Positions 35,604 to 44,451 of a stretch of 64,000 nucleotides of DNA are shown here, piece by piece. The stretch spans positions 29,224 to 93,223 of the forward strand of contig JAIQFN010000018.1 in assembly GCA_020073265.1 (NCBI GenBank). Direction: 5' to 3'. This DNA is from Terriglobia bacterium. Lineage in GTDB: Bacteria > Acidobacteriota > Terriglobia > Bryobacterales > Bryobacteraceae. Both the position numbers and the translations under genes were made by a program. The first letter of the stretch is position 1. Each line of letters opens with the position of its first letter. The notes under the pieces are model-generated. The model worked only from the letters and a program-made list of their open reading frames with translations, did no database searches and was not told the DNA's origin.

Positions 35604-36386
35604 CTAGTCGGCGATATAGACTGCGAAATCAGTGACGGTGCGGTAGCCCATCTTTTCGTAGAGCGAAAGTCCGGACGAGGTCGATTGCAGGACCGTAGGT
35701 TGCGTGGCGGCCCGCTCCAGTACTTGCCGCATGATGGCTTCGGCGAAGCCACGGCGGCGGTGTTGTGGCAAAGTCGCGACAGAATAAAGTCCGATCGCGT
35801 CTGTCGTCATCGTGGACGCGGCGCTGGTAACGGCTCTTCCGTTCTCGAATCCGACGTAGCCCTGGAAGCCGCTGCACCAGGCGCGTTCGGAGCCGTAGAT
35901 CGAGGCGCTCACCGAATGAGGGATCTCGAAGGCCGTGGACATGATCTCGGCGAACGCCGTGCGGGTACGCTCGTCATCCACGCGGCGCACCTCGACCGAA
36001 GGCAGCGCTCGATCCGGCGGCAGCAAGTGCGCGGCGTACATTCCAGGTGCTTGCGTCAACAGGCGCAGGCCCCAGCGGTCGAGAATAAGAGGCGCCTGGC
36101 GCCGCAAGCGGCCGCTCAGAAAGTCGTCGCAGATCCAAAGCGTCCAGCGCAGTTTGCGCGCCTCGAAGTGCGCGGCCGAGAGTTGCACCAGGCGCTCCAG
36201 CTCGGCGGCGTCATCGTCCACCTGGCGCGTGAGGAGCGCGGCGTTGAAGGCGGCGTAGTTCAGACCGCAGAAGATCAGCGTGACGCCCGGGAGATCGCAA
36301 ATCTCGGCGTCCTGGCGGGCGCGCCCGAAGAAGCGCAGCGCCTCGACCAGGTTGTCGGCGACTGCGCGAATCTCTGGGGCCGGCAT
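35604..36386 (-). CDS. GNAT family N-acetyltransferase
   Basis: A 260-residue acetyltransferase, active domain in the C-terminal half. The acetyl-CoA loop is LPQHRRRGFAEAIMRQVL (Q/RxxGxA type), preceded by AIGLYSVATLP and followed by LQSTSSGLSLYEKMGYRTVTDF. The N-terminal half is a diverged GNAT-like domain (DAEICDLPGVTLIFCGLNYAAF). ATG 36386 is chosen because further upstream in-frame codons give a low-quality N-terminus. Substrate unknown. Confidence 0.82.
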   Translation of the reverse strand: MPAPEIRAVADNLVEALRFFGRARQDAEICDLPGVTLIFCGLNYAAFNAALLTRQVDDDAAELERLVQLSAAHFEARKLRWTLWICDDFLSGRLRRQAPLILDRWGLRLLTQAPGMYAAHLLPPDRALPSVEVRRVDDERTRTAFAEIMSTAFEIPHSVSASIYGSERAWCSGFQGYVGFENGRAVTSAASTMTTDAIGLYSVATLPQHRRRGFAEAIMRQVLERAATQPTVLQSTSSGLSLYEKMGYRTVTDFAVYIAD

Positions 36387-36567
36387 TTGGCGATTAGAGC
36401 AGAGTGGCGGGGTGAAGGTCAATGCGGCGGGAAGGCTGGAAAACGCCGAAAACTTGACGCTCCGTCGGAATTGTGACGCGAACCCTTGCTCGAGCACGTT
36501 GGTTTCACTAAAGATTCCGTGTGGCCGCAGGATTGCTCAGATTCCGCCCAGTGGATATAGGCGTGGC

Positions 36568-37746
36568 ATGTTAGAAGCTTTGATCTTCGGCGCGAGCGGC
36601 GGCTTCGCCTCGCGGGTGCAACAGATGTGCTCGGAGTTGCGGGACATCTGCATCTACCGGGGCCTGGACCGATATCCCCAGGCGCACGAAGCCGTCCGTT
36701 TGCTGAACGGGTACGCGCCGCAACTGGTCTTCGTGGACTTCGACGACATTGATGTAGGGCTGTCGCTGGAGGGCGTGATCCGGAGTTCGCATCCGTCCAC
36801 CGCGGTGCTAGCGGTGTCCAGCCGTCCGCGGCCGGCCATTCAGACTGCGTGGCAAACGCTGATGCCGGTGGTGATTCCGTGCCCGATCGACGAGTTTCGG
36901 CAGGCGGTCCAGCAGGCGGTGGGAGCGCGGGGGGAAGAAAAGAGCGCCCCGGTGTTTACGTTCCTGCCGGCCAAGGCGGGCAGCGGAGCGACCACCACGG
37001 CGCTGTTCGTCGCGACCATCCTGTCGAAGCTGGCCGGCAAGAAGGTGCTGGTGCTGGAGTGCGACTTGCACGCCGGGCCGATTTCAATGCTGTTCAACGT
37101 GCAGCCTGCGCATTCCATCGTGGACGCGCTGGAGGAATCGGATCGGCTGACGGATGGCTATTGGAAGCAGCTTGTGACCAATGTAGGTGGCATCGATGTT
37201 CTCTCCTCTCTGGGCCCACGGGGCGTTCGCACAGTTTCCCCGTGGGCCTACCAGAGATTGCTCACCTTCGTGCGGAGCCGCTACGACCTGGTGATCGGCG
37301 ATCTTCCCGAGGTAGTGAACGACGCGACGGAAGTGGTGGTGCGGTCGGCCAAAGCGGTCTTCGTGGTGACGTCGCCTTCGACGCCTTCGTTGTACCTGGC
37401 GGCCAGGCGGCGGCACGATCTGGAGACGCGCGGCGTCGGCACCGGAAAGATAAAGATGGTGCTGAACCGCAAGTCGCGCGGCGAGCGTATCGAACCGCCC
37501 GGTGTTTACTTCCGCAAAGCGGACCAAGTAGCGGCCATTCCGGTGGATGAGAGCCTGGTGGACGCGAGTGAGTTCAAGCTGGATGGCGTGAAGCCGGAGA
37601 CCATGGTCGAGTGCGCCAAGATCGCCGAGTTTTGCAGCGGCAGCGCGCTGTTGCGCAAGCCGACTGGTTTCAAGTCGGCGGTCTCGTCCTGGCTGCACGG
37701 TTCGGAGCGGTCGCCCGAGCTGGTGTCGCAAGCCGCGCTGCGGTAA
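36568..37746 (+). CDS. CpaE/TadZ-like ATPase with receiver-like N-terminus
   Basis: A 392-residue protein. Residues 1-115 resemble a receiver domain (YAPQLVFVDFDDIDVGLSLEGVIRSSHPSTAVLAVSS). Residues 125-370 form a ParA/MinD-type ATPase: FLPAKAGSGATTTALFVATI in the Walker A position, KVLVLECDLHAGPISMLF, and YDLVIGDLPEVVNDAT as the Walker B-like strand. The Walker A lysine that should precede TT is Ala, as in atypical TadZ proteins. CpaE/TadZ places pilus machinery at the pole, but no tad genes lie nearby. The start ATG 36568 gives the family N-terminus (MLEALIFGASGG). Confidence 0.75.
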   Translation: MLEALIFGASGGFASRVQQMCSELRDICIYRGLDRYPQAHEAVRLLNGYAPQLVFVDFDDIDVGLSLEGVIRSSHPSTAVLAVSSRPRPAIQTAWQTLMPVVIPCPIDEFRQAVQQAVGARGEEKSAPVFTFLPAKAGSGATTTALFVATILSKLAGKKVLVLECDLHAGPISMLFNVQPAHSIVDALEESDRLTDGYWKQLVTNVGGIDVLSSLGPRGVRTVSPWAYQRLLTFVRSRYDLVIGDLPEVVNDATEVVVRSAKAVFVVTSPSTPSLYLAARRRHDLETRGVGTGKIKMVLNRKSRGERIEPPGVYFRKADQVAAIPVDESLVDASEFKLDGVKPETMVECAKIAEFCSGSALLRKPTGFKSAVSSWLHGSERSPELVSQAALR

Positions 37747-37930
37747 GGCGGTTGTCCTGAGCGGCTCGTGAGAAGTGCCGTAATCATCCCTGCAAGAAAC
37801 GCAACCTGAGACCGCATTCAGTTGTGGTTTGGACCGGGTTGCTACAATCAATTATCCGCGGAACAGAAACGTCGAGCCGCCGGGCATCGTCTATCGATCA
37901 GGCCGTTTTCACGGCTCAGGAGGAATCTGG

Positions 37931-38995
37931 ATGCCGCTCACGCATCGGATCATTAAAAAAGCTACTTGGACTCTCGCTCTATGCCTATTCGGCGGAAGCC
38001 TTGCCGTTACGGCGCTCGCGCAAGCTCCACCGTACTATCCGCCAGCGGACTTGGACAACCTGGTAGGACGGATCGCACTGTACCCGGATTCGCTGCTGGG
38101 TCAAGTTCTGGCAGCGGCCACCTTCTCCGATCAGATTCCCGATGCGGCTAACTGGGCGGACGGGCATCACTATCTGACCGGCGCCGCGCTGGCAGATGCA
38201 ATTCAAGCCGACATGCTGCCGTGGGACCCGAGCGTGCAGGCGCTATTGCCGTTTCCGTCGGTATTGGAAATGATGGCGTCCGACATGAACTGGACCCAGG
38301 CGTTGGGAAATGCATTCCTGGCGCAGGAGCCGGACGTGATGGCTGCGGTGCAGCGGGAGCGTCAGAAGGCGTATCAGTACGGCTATTTGAGGACGAATCC
38401 GCAGATCGTGGTGACGCCCGGATCCTACATCGCGATCGCTCCGGTCAACCCAGCTTTCATCGTGGTACCGGTGTACGATCCGCTGCTGGTGTACGCTGCG
38501 CCGCGTCCGGGATTTTTCGTTGGTGGAGCGATTCGCTTTGGATTCGGCGTAACGATCGGCGGGTTTTTCCGGCCGTGGGGCTGGGGTGTTTCGCACATCA
38601 ATTGGGGCGAGCGGGCAGTGTTCATCGACAACGCGCGGTGGGGGCGCACCTGGGCCAATCGCGGCACGTACAGTCATCCGTATCCGAACCTGCATCGGGA
38701 GATCCCGCCGCGGCCAGGACCGGGCGGCTCGGTGGCCCGCGGTGGAGGTGAGCGTCGCGAGGCTCCGGTGCCGCCACGGGTACCGCCCGGCACGGAAACC
38801 CGCGGTGGCGAAACGCGCGGTCAGCCGGCACCGCAGCGAGTGCCGCCTGGCTCAGCGGCCCGCGGTCCCGAAGGGCGCGGTCAGGCAAACCGTCCAGCGC
38901 CGGTGGAACAGCATCAGCTCCACGGGCGGTCGCAGGCCGAGAAGCAAGCTCCCCGGGAAGGCAAGGGGCAGCCCAAGGAAGAACATCACCGCTAG
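37931..38995 (+). CDS. DUF3300 domain exported protein with Pro/Arg/Gly-rich tail
   Basis: A 354-residue protein. ATG 37931 follows AGGAGGA at 37918-37924, a strong ribosome-binding site, and starts a signal peptide (KKATWTLALCLFGGSLAVTALAQ). DUF3300 follows: DLDNLVGRIALYPDSLLGQVLAA, PWDPSVQALLPFPSVLEMMA and VNPAFIVVPVYDPLLVYAAP. After a Gly/Trp-rich stretch (FFRPWGWGVSHINWGERAVF) comes a low-complexity tail with repeated RVPPG and RGGETRG-like units. Function unknown. Confidence 0.82.
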   Translation: MPLTHRIIKKATWTLALCLFGGSLAVTALAQAPPYYPPADLDNLVGRIALYPDSLLGQVLAAATFSDQIPDAANWADGHHYLTGAALADAIQADMLPWDPSVQALLPFPSVLEMMASDMNWTQALGNAFLAQEPDVMAAVQRERQKAYQYGYLRTNPQIVVTPGSYIAIAPVNPAFIVVPVYDPLLVYAAPRPGFFVGGAIRFGFGVTIGGFFRPWGWGVSHINWGERAVFIDNARWGRTWANRGTYSHPYPNLHREIPPRPGPGGSVARGGGERREAPVPPRVPPGTETRGGETRGQPAPQRVPPGSAARGPEGRGQANRPAPVEQHQLHGRSQAEKQAPREGKGQPKEEHHR

Positions 38996-39002
38996 GATCT
39001 GT

Positions 39003-39089
39003 TGGTGCGAACGGGGAGGGTCGAACTCCCATGGCCTTTCGGCCGCCAGATCCTAAGTCTGGTGCGTCTGCCAGTTCCGCCACGTTCGC
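39003..39089 (-). tRNA. tRNA-Leu (anticodon TAG)
   Basis: On the minus strand the acceptor GCGAACG (39083-39089) pairs with CGTTCGC, followed by discriminator A and an encoded CCA (39003-39005). The anticodon arm is CCAGA-CTTAGGA-TCTGG, giving anticodon TAG. The long variable arm (CGGCCGAAAGGCC region) is typical of leucine tRNAs. The T-arm GGGAG-TTCGACC-CTCCC is intact. The 87-base length is normal. Confidence 0.97.
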
Positions 39090-39142
39090 GCTCGGGTTGG
39101 CTTCAAACTTAGGATAGCAAGTGGGCCGGTATTTCGAGTGAT

Positions 39143-39646
39143 TCAGGCCAGCAGTTCCACCAGTTCCTCGACCCGGGGACCGCGCGGAAGCCTCGGCGAC
39201 CGGTTGCCGCAGGCGCAGACGTCGGATTCAAGCCGAGCGCCCGAAAAACCGTGCACCACGTGCAAACCGGAGTGGGCCTCGCACTCCATCGCCAGCAGCT
39301 CATTCTTCGGACCCAGGCGCTGCTCGAACACCGGAACACCGAAAGCGCGCCAGAGCAATTCCCGATCGTCGTAGGAAAGGCCGGGCTGGCCTTCATAGGT
39401 GAACACGATCACTGAGTGCTCCAGCCGCAGATCGAGTTTGGCCAGGCGAACCAGCTCATCGAACGGCGCCGCGATGGAGGCGGGTTGGAAGCGCGCGGCC
39501 TGGCTGTCCCATCCCTGCGCGAAGACGCGAACTTGCTTAGACCCGCGAAAGCCCCGCGCCAGAACCGCCGTGCGAGGCGCAGGGTCCATGGGATGCACAA
39601 AAGTCGCGCCACTCGCGCGAGACCGAATGCGGATACGAATGATCAT
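39143..39646 (-). CDS. Protein of unknown function
   Basis: A 167-residue protein with no domain I recognise. Segments include MIIRIRIRSRASGATFVHPM, TAVLARGFRGSKQVRVFAQGW, LRLEHSVIVFTYEGQPGLSYDDRELLWRAFGVPVFEQ and a C-terminal ESDVCACGNRSPRLPRGPRVEEL. The C-x-C pair near the end might bind a metal. Codon usage is in line with neighbours. It lies between the tRNA and the amidohydrolase operon on the same strand. Confidence 0.55.
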   Translation of the reverse strand: MIIRIRIRSRASGATFVHPMDPAPRTAVLARGFRGSKQVRVFAQGWDSQAARFQPASIAAPFDELVRLAKLDLRLEHSVIVFTYEGQPGLSYDDRELLWRAFGVPVFEQRLGPKNELLAMECEAHSGLHVVHGFSGARLESDVCACGNRSPRLPRGPRVEELVELLA

Positions 39647-39687
39647 GGTGGTTCCGACTAAAAAGTGCCGCGCGATTTCGGTTCGTC

Positions 39688-40602
39688 TCAGGAAAACAGC
39701 CGCTCGAGATTGTCGTGGAAGATCAGGCGGGCGGTCTCGCCGGTGACGCCGATCTCGTACAGCGCTCTGGTCTGTGTTTCGAAGATCTGAGCGTTCCAGC
39801 CGCGTGGAAAGTAGGATGAATCGGTTCCGAACAGCAGCCGTCGCGGCCCAGCGACATCGAGCGCGCGGCGGAAAACGGTGCGCAAATCGAGATGGGCCTC
39901 CTCGTAGCGCGTCCAGCTATTACTGCTCGACGTATCCAGGTATACGTTGGGGCATAGATCGCACAGCATCAGCGCCTCGCGGAAATACCCCGCGCCGAAA
40001 TGCGGCACTACGAATCGGATGTGCGGGTAGCGCAGCGCGACCGCGTGCAGGTCGACGGGATTCGAAAAGCGCAGGTCGAACGGCGAGGCCAGGCCGAGCT
40101 TCTTGCGGACGCCGACGCTCAGCGCGCCGCAGTGGACGAAGGCGATGGCGCGCGAGTTGGCGGCCACCAGATCGAGCAGCGCGGCCGCGCGGTCGTCCTG
40201 GATGGAGTAACGATGCATGGCCGGAAAGAAGCACAAGCCGTGGATGTGGCCGCTCGCCAGCGCGCGTTCGGTTGGCGCGGCCGCATCCGGCGCGGCGGGG
40301 TTGACCATGATGTAGCCGTAAAAGCGTTGCGGAAATTTGCGGACGGCGGCGATGACGGAATCAGCATCTCCAGGAACGCTGGCAATGAGCGCTGCTCTTT
40401 GGACGCCGTGGCGGTCGAGTTGCTGAACCCAGGCGTCGGCCAAGTGCGCCGGATCTTCCGCGGGAAGTTCCCAGCCGCTCAACAGCGGAGCGAGCGCGGT
40501 GACGGGAACCTTTTTCTGTTCGGCCAGCGCGGCGAAGAAGCGGTGCGAGAAGAAGTGTACGTGCGCGTCGGCGACCTCCAGCGCGCCCCAGGGCGTATTC
40601 AT
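39688..40602 (-). CDS. Amidohydrolase-2 family TIM-barrel protein
   Basis: A 304-residue protein of the amidohydrolase_2 (ACMSD-like) family. The N-terminal metal motif is VADAHVHFFSHRF (HxH). Further motifs: GYIMVNPAAPDAAAP, GLCFFPAMHRYSI, AIAFVHCGALSVG, RFVVPHFGAGYFREALML, NVYLDTSSSNSW, and the catalytic Asp in RLLFGTDSSYFPRGW. It likely catalyses hydrolysis or decarboxylation of a cyclic or aromatic acid. Its start overlaps the response-regulator stop by an ATGA junction, tying it to the two-component pair. Confidence 0.8.
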   Translation of the reverse strand: MNTPWGALEVADAHVHFFSHRFFAALAEQKKVPVTALAPLLSGWELPAEDPAHLADAWVQQLDRHGVQRAALIASVPGDADSVIAAVRKFPQRFYGYIMVNPAAPDAAAPTERALASGHIHGLCFFPAMHRYSIQDDRAAALLDLVAANSRAIAFVHCGALSVGVRKKLGLASPFDLRFSNPVDLHAVALRYPHIRFVVPHFGAGYFREALMLCDLCPNVYLDTSSSNSWTRYEEAHLDLRTVFRRALDVAGPRRLLFGTDSSYFPRGWNAQIFETQTRALYEIGVTGETARLIFHDNLERLFS

Positions 40603-41285
40603 TGTCCGGCCTGTTGCTTCGCGGATTGAATGGGAAAGCGCGTGATGCCGGCGGCGAGGGCGACCTGGGTGAGGCCGGCGACGTTGTTGACGCCGAGCTT
40701 CTTCATCATGGTCTTGCGGTAACTGCGGACGGTCTGCAGGCCCAGATCCAGCATCACCGCGATTTCCTTGCTGGTTTTGCCCTCCGCCACCAGGCGCAAT
40801 ACTTGCAGCTCGCGCGGCGAAAGTCCGTCGAGAGGAGTAGGCGTCGGTGTCGAGCTGAGATCGCCCTTCTGAATGCGTTGCAGCAGGCGGTCGGAGACTT
40901 GCGGGCTCAGGTAGGACCCGCCCTTGGCCACGGTGCGCAGCGCGTCCAGCAGGTCGTTGTCGGAGGCTTTCTTGAGCACGAAAGCGCGCGCTCCGGATCG
41001 AATGGCGCTCACCACCGAGTGCTCATCGTCGTACATGGACAGAATGACGATCTTGACGTCCGGACAATGGCGCAGGATTTCGGTGGTGGTCTCGATGCCG
41101 TTCAATCCCGGCAGCCCGATGTCCATGAGGATGATGTCGGGCGCCTTCTTCCTGCAGAGCTGGACGGCTTCGGTGCCGCTTTCAGATTCGGCCATGACCT
41201 CGAAGTCGTCGCTGTGGCGGAGGATGGCCTTGATGCCATCGCGCATGATCTTGTGGTCGTCGACTAGGAGAACTTGAAACGGCAT
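40599..41285 (-). CDS. NarL/LuxR-family response regulator
   Basis: A 228-residue regulator. Receiver domain: FQVLLVDDHKIMRDGIKAIL, phosphoacceptor Asp55 in DIILMDIGLPG, and Lys in RAFVLKKASDNDLLDAL. LuxR-type helix-turn-helix: LSPRELQVLRLVAEGKTSKE then IAVMLDLGLQTVRSYRKTMM. ATG 41285 is chosen (MPFQVLLVDD), as the open frame upstream lies in the kinase gene. It is 2 bp after the kinase gene and overlaps the amidohydrolase start. Confidence 0.93.
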   Translation of the reverse strand: MPFQVLLVDDHKIMRDGIKAILRHSDDFEVMAESESGTEAVQLCRKKAPDIILMDIGLPGLNGIETTTEILRHCPDVKIVILSMYDDEHSVVSAIRSGARAFVLKKASDNDLLDALRTVAKGGSYLSPQVSDRLLQRIQKGDLSSTPTPTPLDGLSPRELQVLRLVAEGKTSKEIAVMLDLGLQTVRSYRKTMMKKLGVNNVAGLTQVALAAGITRFPIQSAKQQAGQ

Positions 41286-41287
41286 GT

Positions 41288-41992
41288 TCAACTCGTCTCC
41301 GGTGCCGATGCGGGACAACTGACCCGCAGCGTGTTGCCCTGGCCGTCGGAACATTTCATCGTCAAGGCGAATCGCTCCTTGGAGGCGTAATAATCGATCA
41401 GCAACCGGCCCAGCGAGGGCGGGTTCGAATCGGAATCCTCGAATTCTCCATTATCGTTGACTTCGAGGACGAAGTCGCCGTGCGATCTTTTTACCTGGAC
41501 GTCGATCAGGGAACAACTCGGGCGGGCCAAGGCCTCATCCACGGCGCATTCGGCGATTTTGTAGAAGATTTTCGCCTGGGCCGTGGGAACGTGAGTGGCG
41601 GAATCGAAATGCAGGCGCAGCGTGCCGGGAAAACTCTTGCGAGCTTTCCCCGCCAGGCGTTCGAGCGCGAAATGCAGCCCGGCCCGCTCGACGATGGAGG
41701 GGTTGAGCTCGTTGCTGATGTCGCGCAACTGATCGATGGCCCGTTCGAGCATGTTCTGAATTTCAGCGGCGCGTTGATCCACGCCCGGCGCGGTATCGCG
41801 AAAATCCATGCGCATGGCGTCGAGCTGGAGTCCGACGGCGCTCAGCACCTGGCTCACGTCATCGTGCAATTGACGCGACACCAGCGCCAGCGTGGTTTCG
41901 TGCTGGTTCAAGGCCGCGAAGAGTTTTTCGGCCAGCGCGGGGGGGAGCGGTTGCGTTGCGGATTTTTCGTTCGGGTGACGCTGGTCGCTCAT
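41288..41992 (-). CDS. HisKA_3-type sensor histidine kinase, cytoplasmic
   Basis: A 234-residue soluble kinase without membrane helices. The dimerisation/phosphoacceptor motif is LVSRQLHDDVSQVLSAVGLQLD, with His43. DISNELNPSIVERAGLHFALERL is typical of NarX/DegS-type kinases. The ATPase part is short and diverged: AKIFYKIAECAVDEAL aligns with the N box, and VEVNDNGEFED-like sequence with the D box, but the glycine-rich G boxes are poor. It may have weak activity or need a partner. First gene of the kinase-regulator-amidohydrolase operon. Confidence 0.8.
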   Translation of the reverse strand: MSDQRHPNEKSATQPLPPALAEKLFAALNQHETTLALVSRQLHDDVSQVLSAVGLQLDAMRMDFRDTAPGVDQRAAEIQNMLERAIDQLRDISNELNPSIVERAGLHFALERLAGKARKSFPGTLRLHFDSATHVPTAQAKIFYKIAECAVDEALARPSCSLIDVQVKRSHGDFVLEVNDNGEFEDSDSNPPSLGRLLIDYYASKERFALTMKCSDGQGNTLRVSCPASAPETS

Positions 41993-42007
41993 GATGGCCC
42001 GCGCGAG

Positions 42008-42970
42008 CTACTTGCGGCTCAGCACCCGTCTAGCGGCGGCCACGACGTTGCGCGCCACCAGGCCGTATTTCTCCATCAGCTCCTGGGGAGTTCCGGACTC
42101 GGCGTAGGTGTCCTGGATGCCCACGAACTCCATCGCGCAGGGATTTGTCTCGGCGACCACCTGGGCCACTCGAACTCCGAGGCCGGTGGCCACCAGGTGC
42201 TCCTCAGCCACCACGATGGCGCGGGTTTCCGCGGCGGCGCGCTGGATGGCTGCGCGGTCCAGCGGCTTGATGGAGTACATGTCGATCACGCGCGCGGAGA
42301 TGCCTTCCGCTTCGAGGGCTTCGGCGGCGCGGATGGCTTCGGCCACCAGCAGGCCGTTGCCGATGATGCTGAGGTCCGAGCCATCCATGAGTTGGACGGA
42401 GCCGCCCATCTCGAAACGCTGATCGGGTGAGTGCACAATGGGCGCCTTGGGCCGGCCGGCGCGAATGAACACGGGTCCAGCGTGAGCGACGGAGGCGTGC
42501 ACCAGCGCGTGCATTGCCACTTCGTCGGCGGGCGAGAGCACGGTGAAGTTCGGGAGCGAGCAGGCCAGGCCCAGGTCCTCGATACTCATTTGCGATGGAC
42601 CGTCTTCGCCGATCGAGATGCCGCTGTGAGTGCCCACCACTTTCACGTTGACGTTCGGATACGCGACGGCCACGCGCAGTTGTTCGAAGCCTTTGTTGAT
42701 GGCGAAGCAGGAGAAGCTGGCGGCGAACGGTATTTTGCCGCCCGAGGCCAGGCCGGCCGCGATTCCGATCATGTTGGCTTCCGCGATGCCGCACTCGACG
42801 AAGCGGCCGGGAAACTCCTTGGCGAAGAGGCTGGTGTAGGTGGATTTGGACAGATCGGCGTCCAGCGCCACGATGTCGGGGTTCTTGCGGCCGGCTTCCA
42901 CCAGCGCCTTGCCGAAAGCTTCGCGCGTGGCCATTCCCAGCTTGAGTTCGAATTTGGTTCGGATCTCCAT
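42008..42970 (-). CDS. Transketolase C-terminal subunit (split enzyme)
   Basis: A 320-residue pyrimidine-binding and C-terminal part of transketolase. TREAFGKALVEAGRKNPDIVALDADLSKS opens the Pyr domain, GIAEANMIGIAAGLASGG holds the catalytic Glu, and THSGISIGEDGPSQMSIEDL is the conserved loop. C-terminal domain: ARVIDMYSIKPLDRAAI and AIVVAEEHLVATGLG. It directly abuts the N-terminal subunit gene. Split transketolases with this arrangement are common outside the enterics. Acts in the pentose phosphate pathway. Confidence 0.93.
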   Translation of the reverse strand: MEIRTKFELKLGMATREAFGKALVEAGRKNPDIVALDADLSKSTYTSLFAKEFPGRFVECGIAEANMIGIAAGLASGGKIPFAASFSCFAINKGFEQLRVAVAYPNVNVKVVGTHSGISIGEDGPSQMSIEDLGLACSLPNFTVLSPADEVAMHALVHASVAHAGPVFIRAGRPKAPIVHSPDQRFEMGGSVQLMDGSDLSIIGNGLLVAEAIRAAEALEAEGISARVIDMYSIKPLDRAAIQRAAAETRAIVVAEEHLVATGLGVRVAQVVAETNPCAMEFVGIQDTYAESGTPQELMEKYGLVARNVVAAARRVLSRK

Positions 42971-43792
42971 TTATGCCAGCTCCGCCAATGCTTTTTCCAT
43001 TTCCTCTTCGGTGGGTGCGACGCCGTGGAACTTGGGATTGTTTTCCATGAACGAAACACCTTTCCCTTTTATGGTGTGCGCGATGATCGCGGTGGGCCGG
43101 CCCTTGGTTTGGGCGGCTTCGGCGAACGCGGCCTGAAGCGCGGGAATGCTGTGGCCGTCCAGATCGATGGCGTGCCAGTTGAAGGCGCGCCATTTGTCGG
43201 CGACGGGATCAAGCGGCAGGATGTCGTTGACGAAGCCATCGAGCTGGATGTGATTGTAGTCGACGATGGCGACCAGGTTGTCCACTCCCTTGTCGCCCCC
43301 GAACATGGCCGCCTCCCAGATTTGCCCTTCCTGGATTTCGCCGTCGCCCAGGACGACGTAAGTGCGCGAGGGGCGCTGGTCGAGTTTCGCCGCCAGCGCC
43401 ATGCCGATTCCGATGGAGAGGCCTTCGCCAAGCGAGCCGGTGGACGCTTCGAGCGCCGGAATGAAGCGCGCATCCGGGTGGCCTTGATACATACAGCCGA
43501 GTTTCCGCAGCGAGTTCAGTTGATCCTTGGGCGTGTAGCCGCATTCGGCGAAAACGCTGTACAGGACCGGGGCGGCGTGACCCTTGGAAAGAATGAAGCG
43601 GTCGCGGTCAGGCCACTTGGGGTTGGCGGGATCGTGACGCATCACGTCGAAGAACAGCGTGACGGCGATCTCGACCGCCGAGAGCGAGCCGCCCGGGTGG
43701 CCGGATTTCGCGTGCGTGATCATTTCGACGATCTCGCGGCGGACCTGTTTAGCGATGGCTTCGAGTTCTGCTACGTTACTGGTTTTCCTCAT
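42971..43792 (-). CDS. Transketolase N-terminal subunit (split enzyme)
   Basis: A 273-residue thiamine diphosphate-binding half. AKSGHPGGSLSAVEIAVTLFFDVM is the transketolase signature. DRFILSKGHAAPVLYSVFAECG follows, and the ThDP/Mg motif is VVLGDGEIQEGQIWEAAMFG then NLVAIVDYNHIQLDG. The partner half begins at the next base downstream. Its start overlaps the end of the HAD gene by 17 bases, so three genes are likely cotranscribed. Confidence 0.93.
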   Translation of the reverse strand: MRKTSNVAELEAIAKQVRREIVEMITHAKSGHPGGSLSAVEIAVTLFFDVMRHDPANPKWPDRDRFILSKGHAAPVLYSVFAECGYTPKDQLNSLRKLGCMYQGHPDARFIPALEASTGSLGEGLSIGIGMALAAKLDQRPSRTYVVLGDGEIQEGQIWEAAMFGGDKGVDNLVAIVDYNHIQLDGFVNDILPLDPVADKWRAFNWHAIDLDGHSIPALQAAFAEAAQTKGRPTAIIAHTIKGKGVSFMENNPKFHGVAPTEEEMEKALAELA

Positions 43793-44438
43793 TTCTCTTG
43801 TCTAATGTAGCAGTGAGAGGGACCGGGATGTCGAAGCGGCGATCGAGTTCGCGGGCGACTTCGTCGAGCGTGGTGAAGACTACGCCGTGGATGCCGAGCG
43901 CTTGGGCGGCGTGGATGTTTTCCGGGCGGTCGTCGAGGAACAGTGTCTCGGACGGCGGGACGCCGAGAGCGTCGATGCAATGCCGGAAAATTTCTGGCGC
44001 GGGCTTGGCGATGCGAAGGTCGCAGGAGAAGGTTCTCTGATGGAAGGCAGGGAGCCACGGGCAGCGCGTGATGTACTCGCGCACGGGGACCGGCATGTTG
44101 GAAAGGATCGCAGTGCGCAGGCCGGAGGCGTGGAGTTGGCGCGCCCATTCGGGGACCGCGGGCGCGGGGTGGGACCAGCTTCGGCTGTCGGTTTCGATGA
44201 GCGCCGCCAGTTGCGCGCCGGTCAGGTGGCGTGAGGCGGAGCTCGCGAGATTTTCCCAATATGTCGAGGGATCGAGCGCGGCCTCGTCGTAGGCCAGGCG
44301 GGAGTGCCAGTAGAGCTCGCGGAAGCGCGGCACAGGCAAGTCGAGAATGGCAGCCATTGCCTGGACGTCGGGCAGAGGTTGTGACTGGCTGAGGACGTTG
44401 CCGTAGTCGAAGACGACGGCGGCGGGGCGGATTCGCAT
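43776..44438 (-). CDS. HAD-superfamily hydrolase
   Basis: A 220-residue HAD protein. Motif I FDYGNVLSQSQP has Asp then Gly-Asn in place of the usual second Asp, as in the YihX-like group. Motif II RTAILSNMPVP, motif III Lys in LRIAKPAPEIFRHCI, and motif IV TLFLDDRPENIHAAQALG. ATG 44438 (MRIRPAAVVFDYG) is chosen; an upstream in-frame start lies inside the twin-hairpin repeat. YihX-like enzymes are sugar-phosphate phosphatases, fitting the transketolase context. Confidence 0.82.
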   Translation of the reverse strand: MRIRPAAVVFDYGNVLSQSQPLPDVQAMAAILDLPVPRFRELYWHSRLAYDEAALDPSTYWENLASSASRHLTGAQLAALIETDSRSWSHPAPAVPEWARQLHASGLRTAILSNMPVPVREYITRCPWLPAFHQRTFSCDLRIAKPAPEIFRHCIDALGVPPSETLFLDDRPENIHAAQALGIHGVVFTTLDEVARELDRRFDIPVPLTATLDKRNEENQ

Positions 44439-44451
44439 GTTGTTAACTATT

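Noticed and set aside
38622..39083. Minus-strand frame beginning MAELADAPDLGSGG
   Set aside because: Its N-terminus is the translated tRNA-Leu gene, a common false gene call.
42431..43810. 459-codon plus-strand frame over the transketolase genes
   Set aside because: Antisense shadow; the minus strand encodes both transketolase halves with all signatures.
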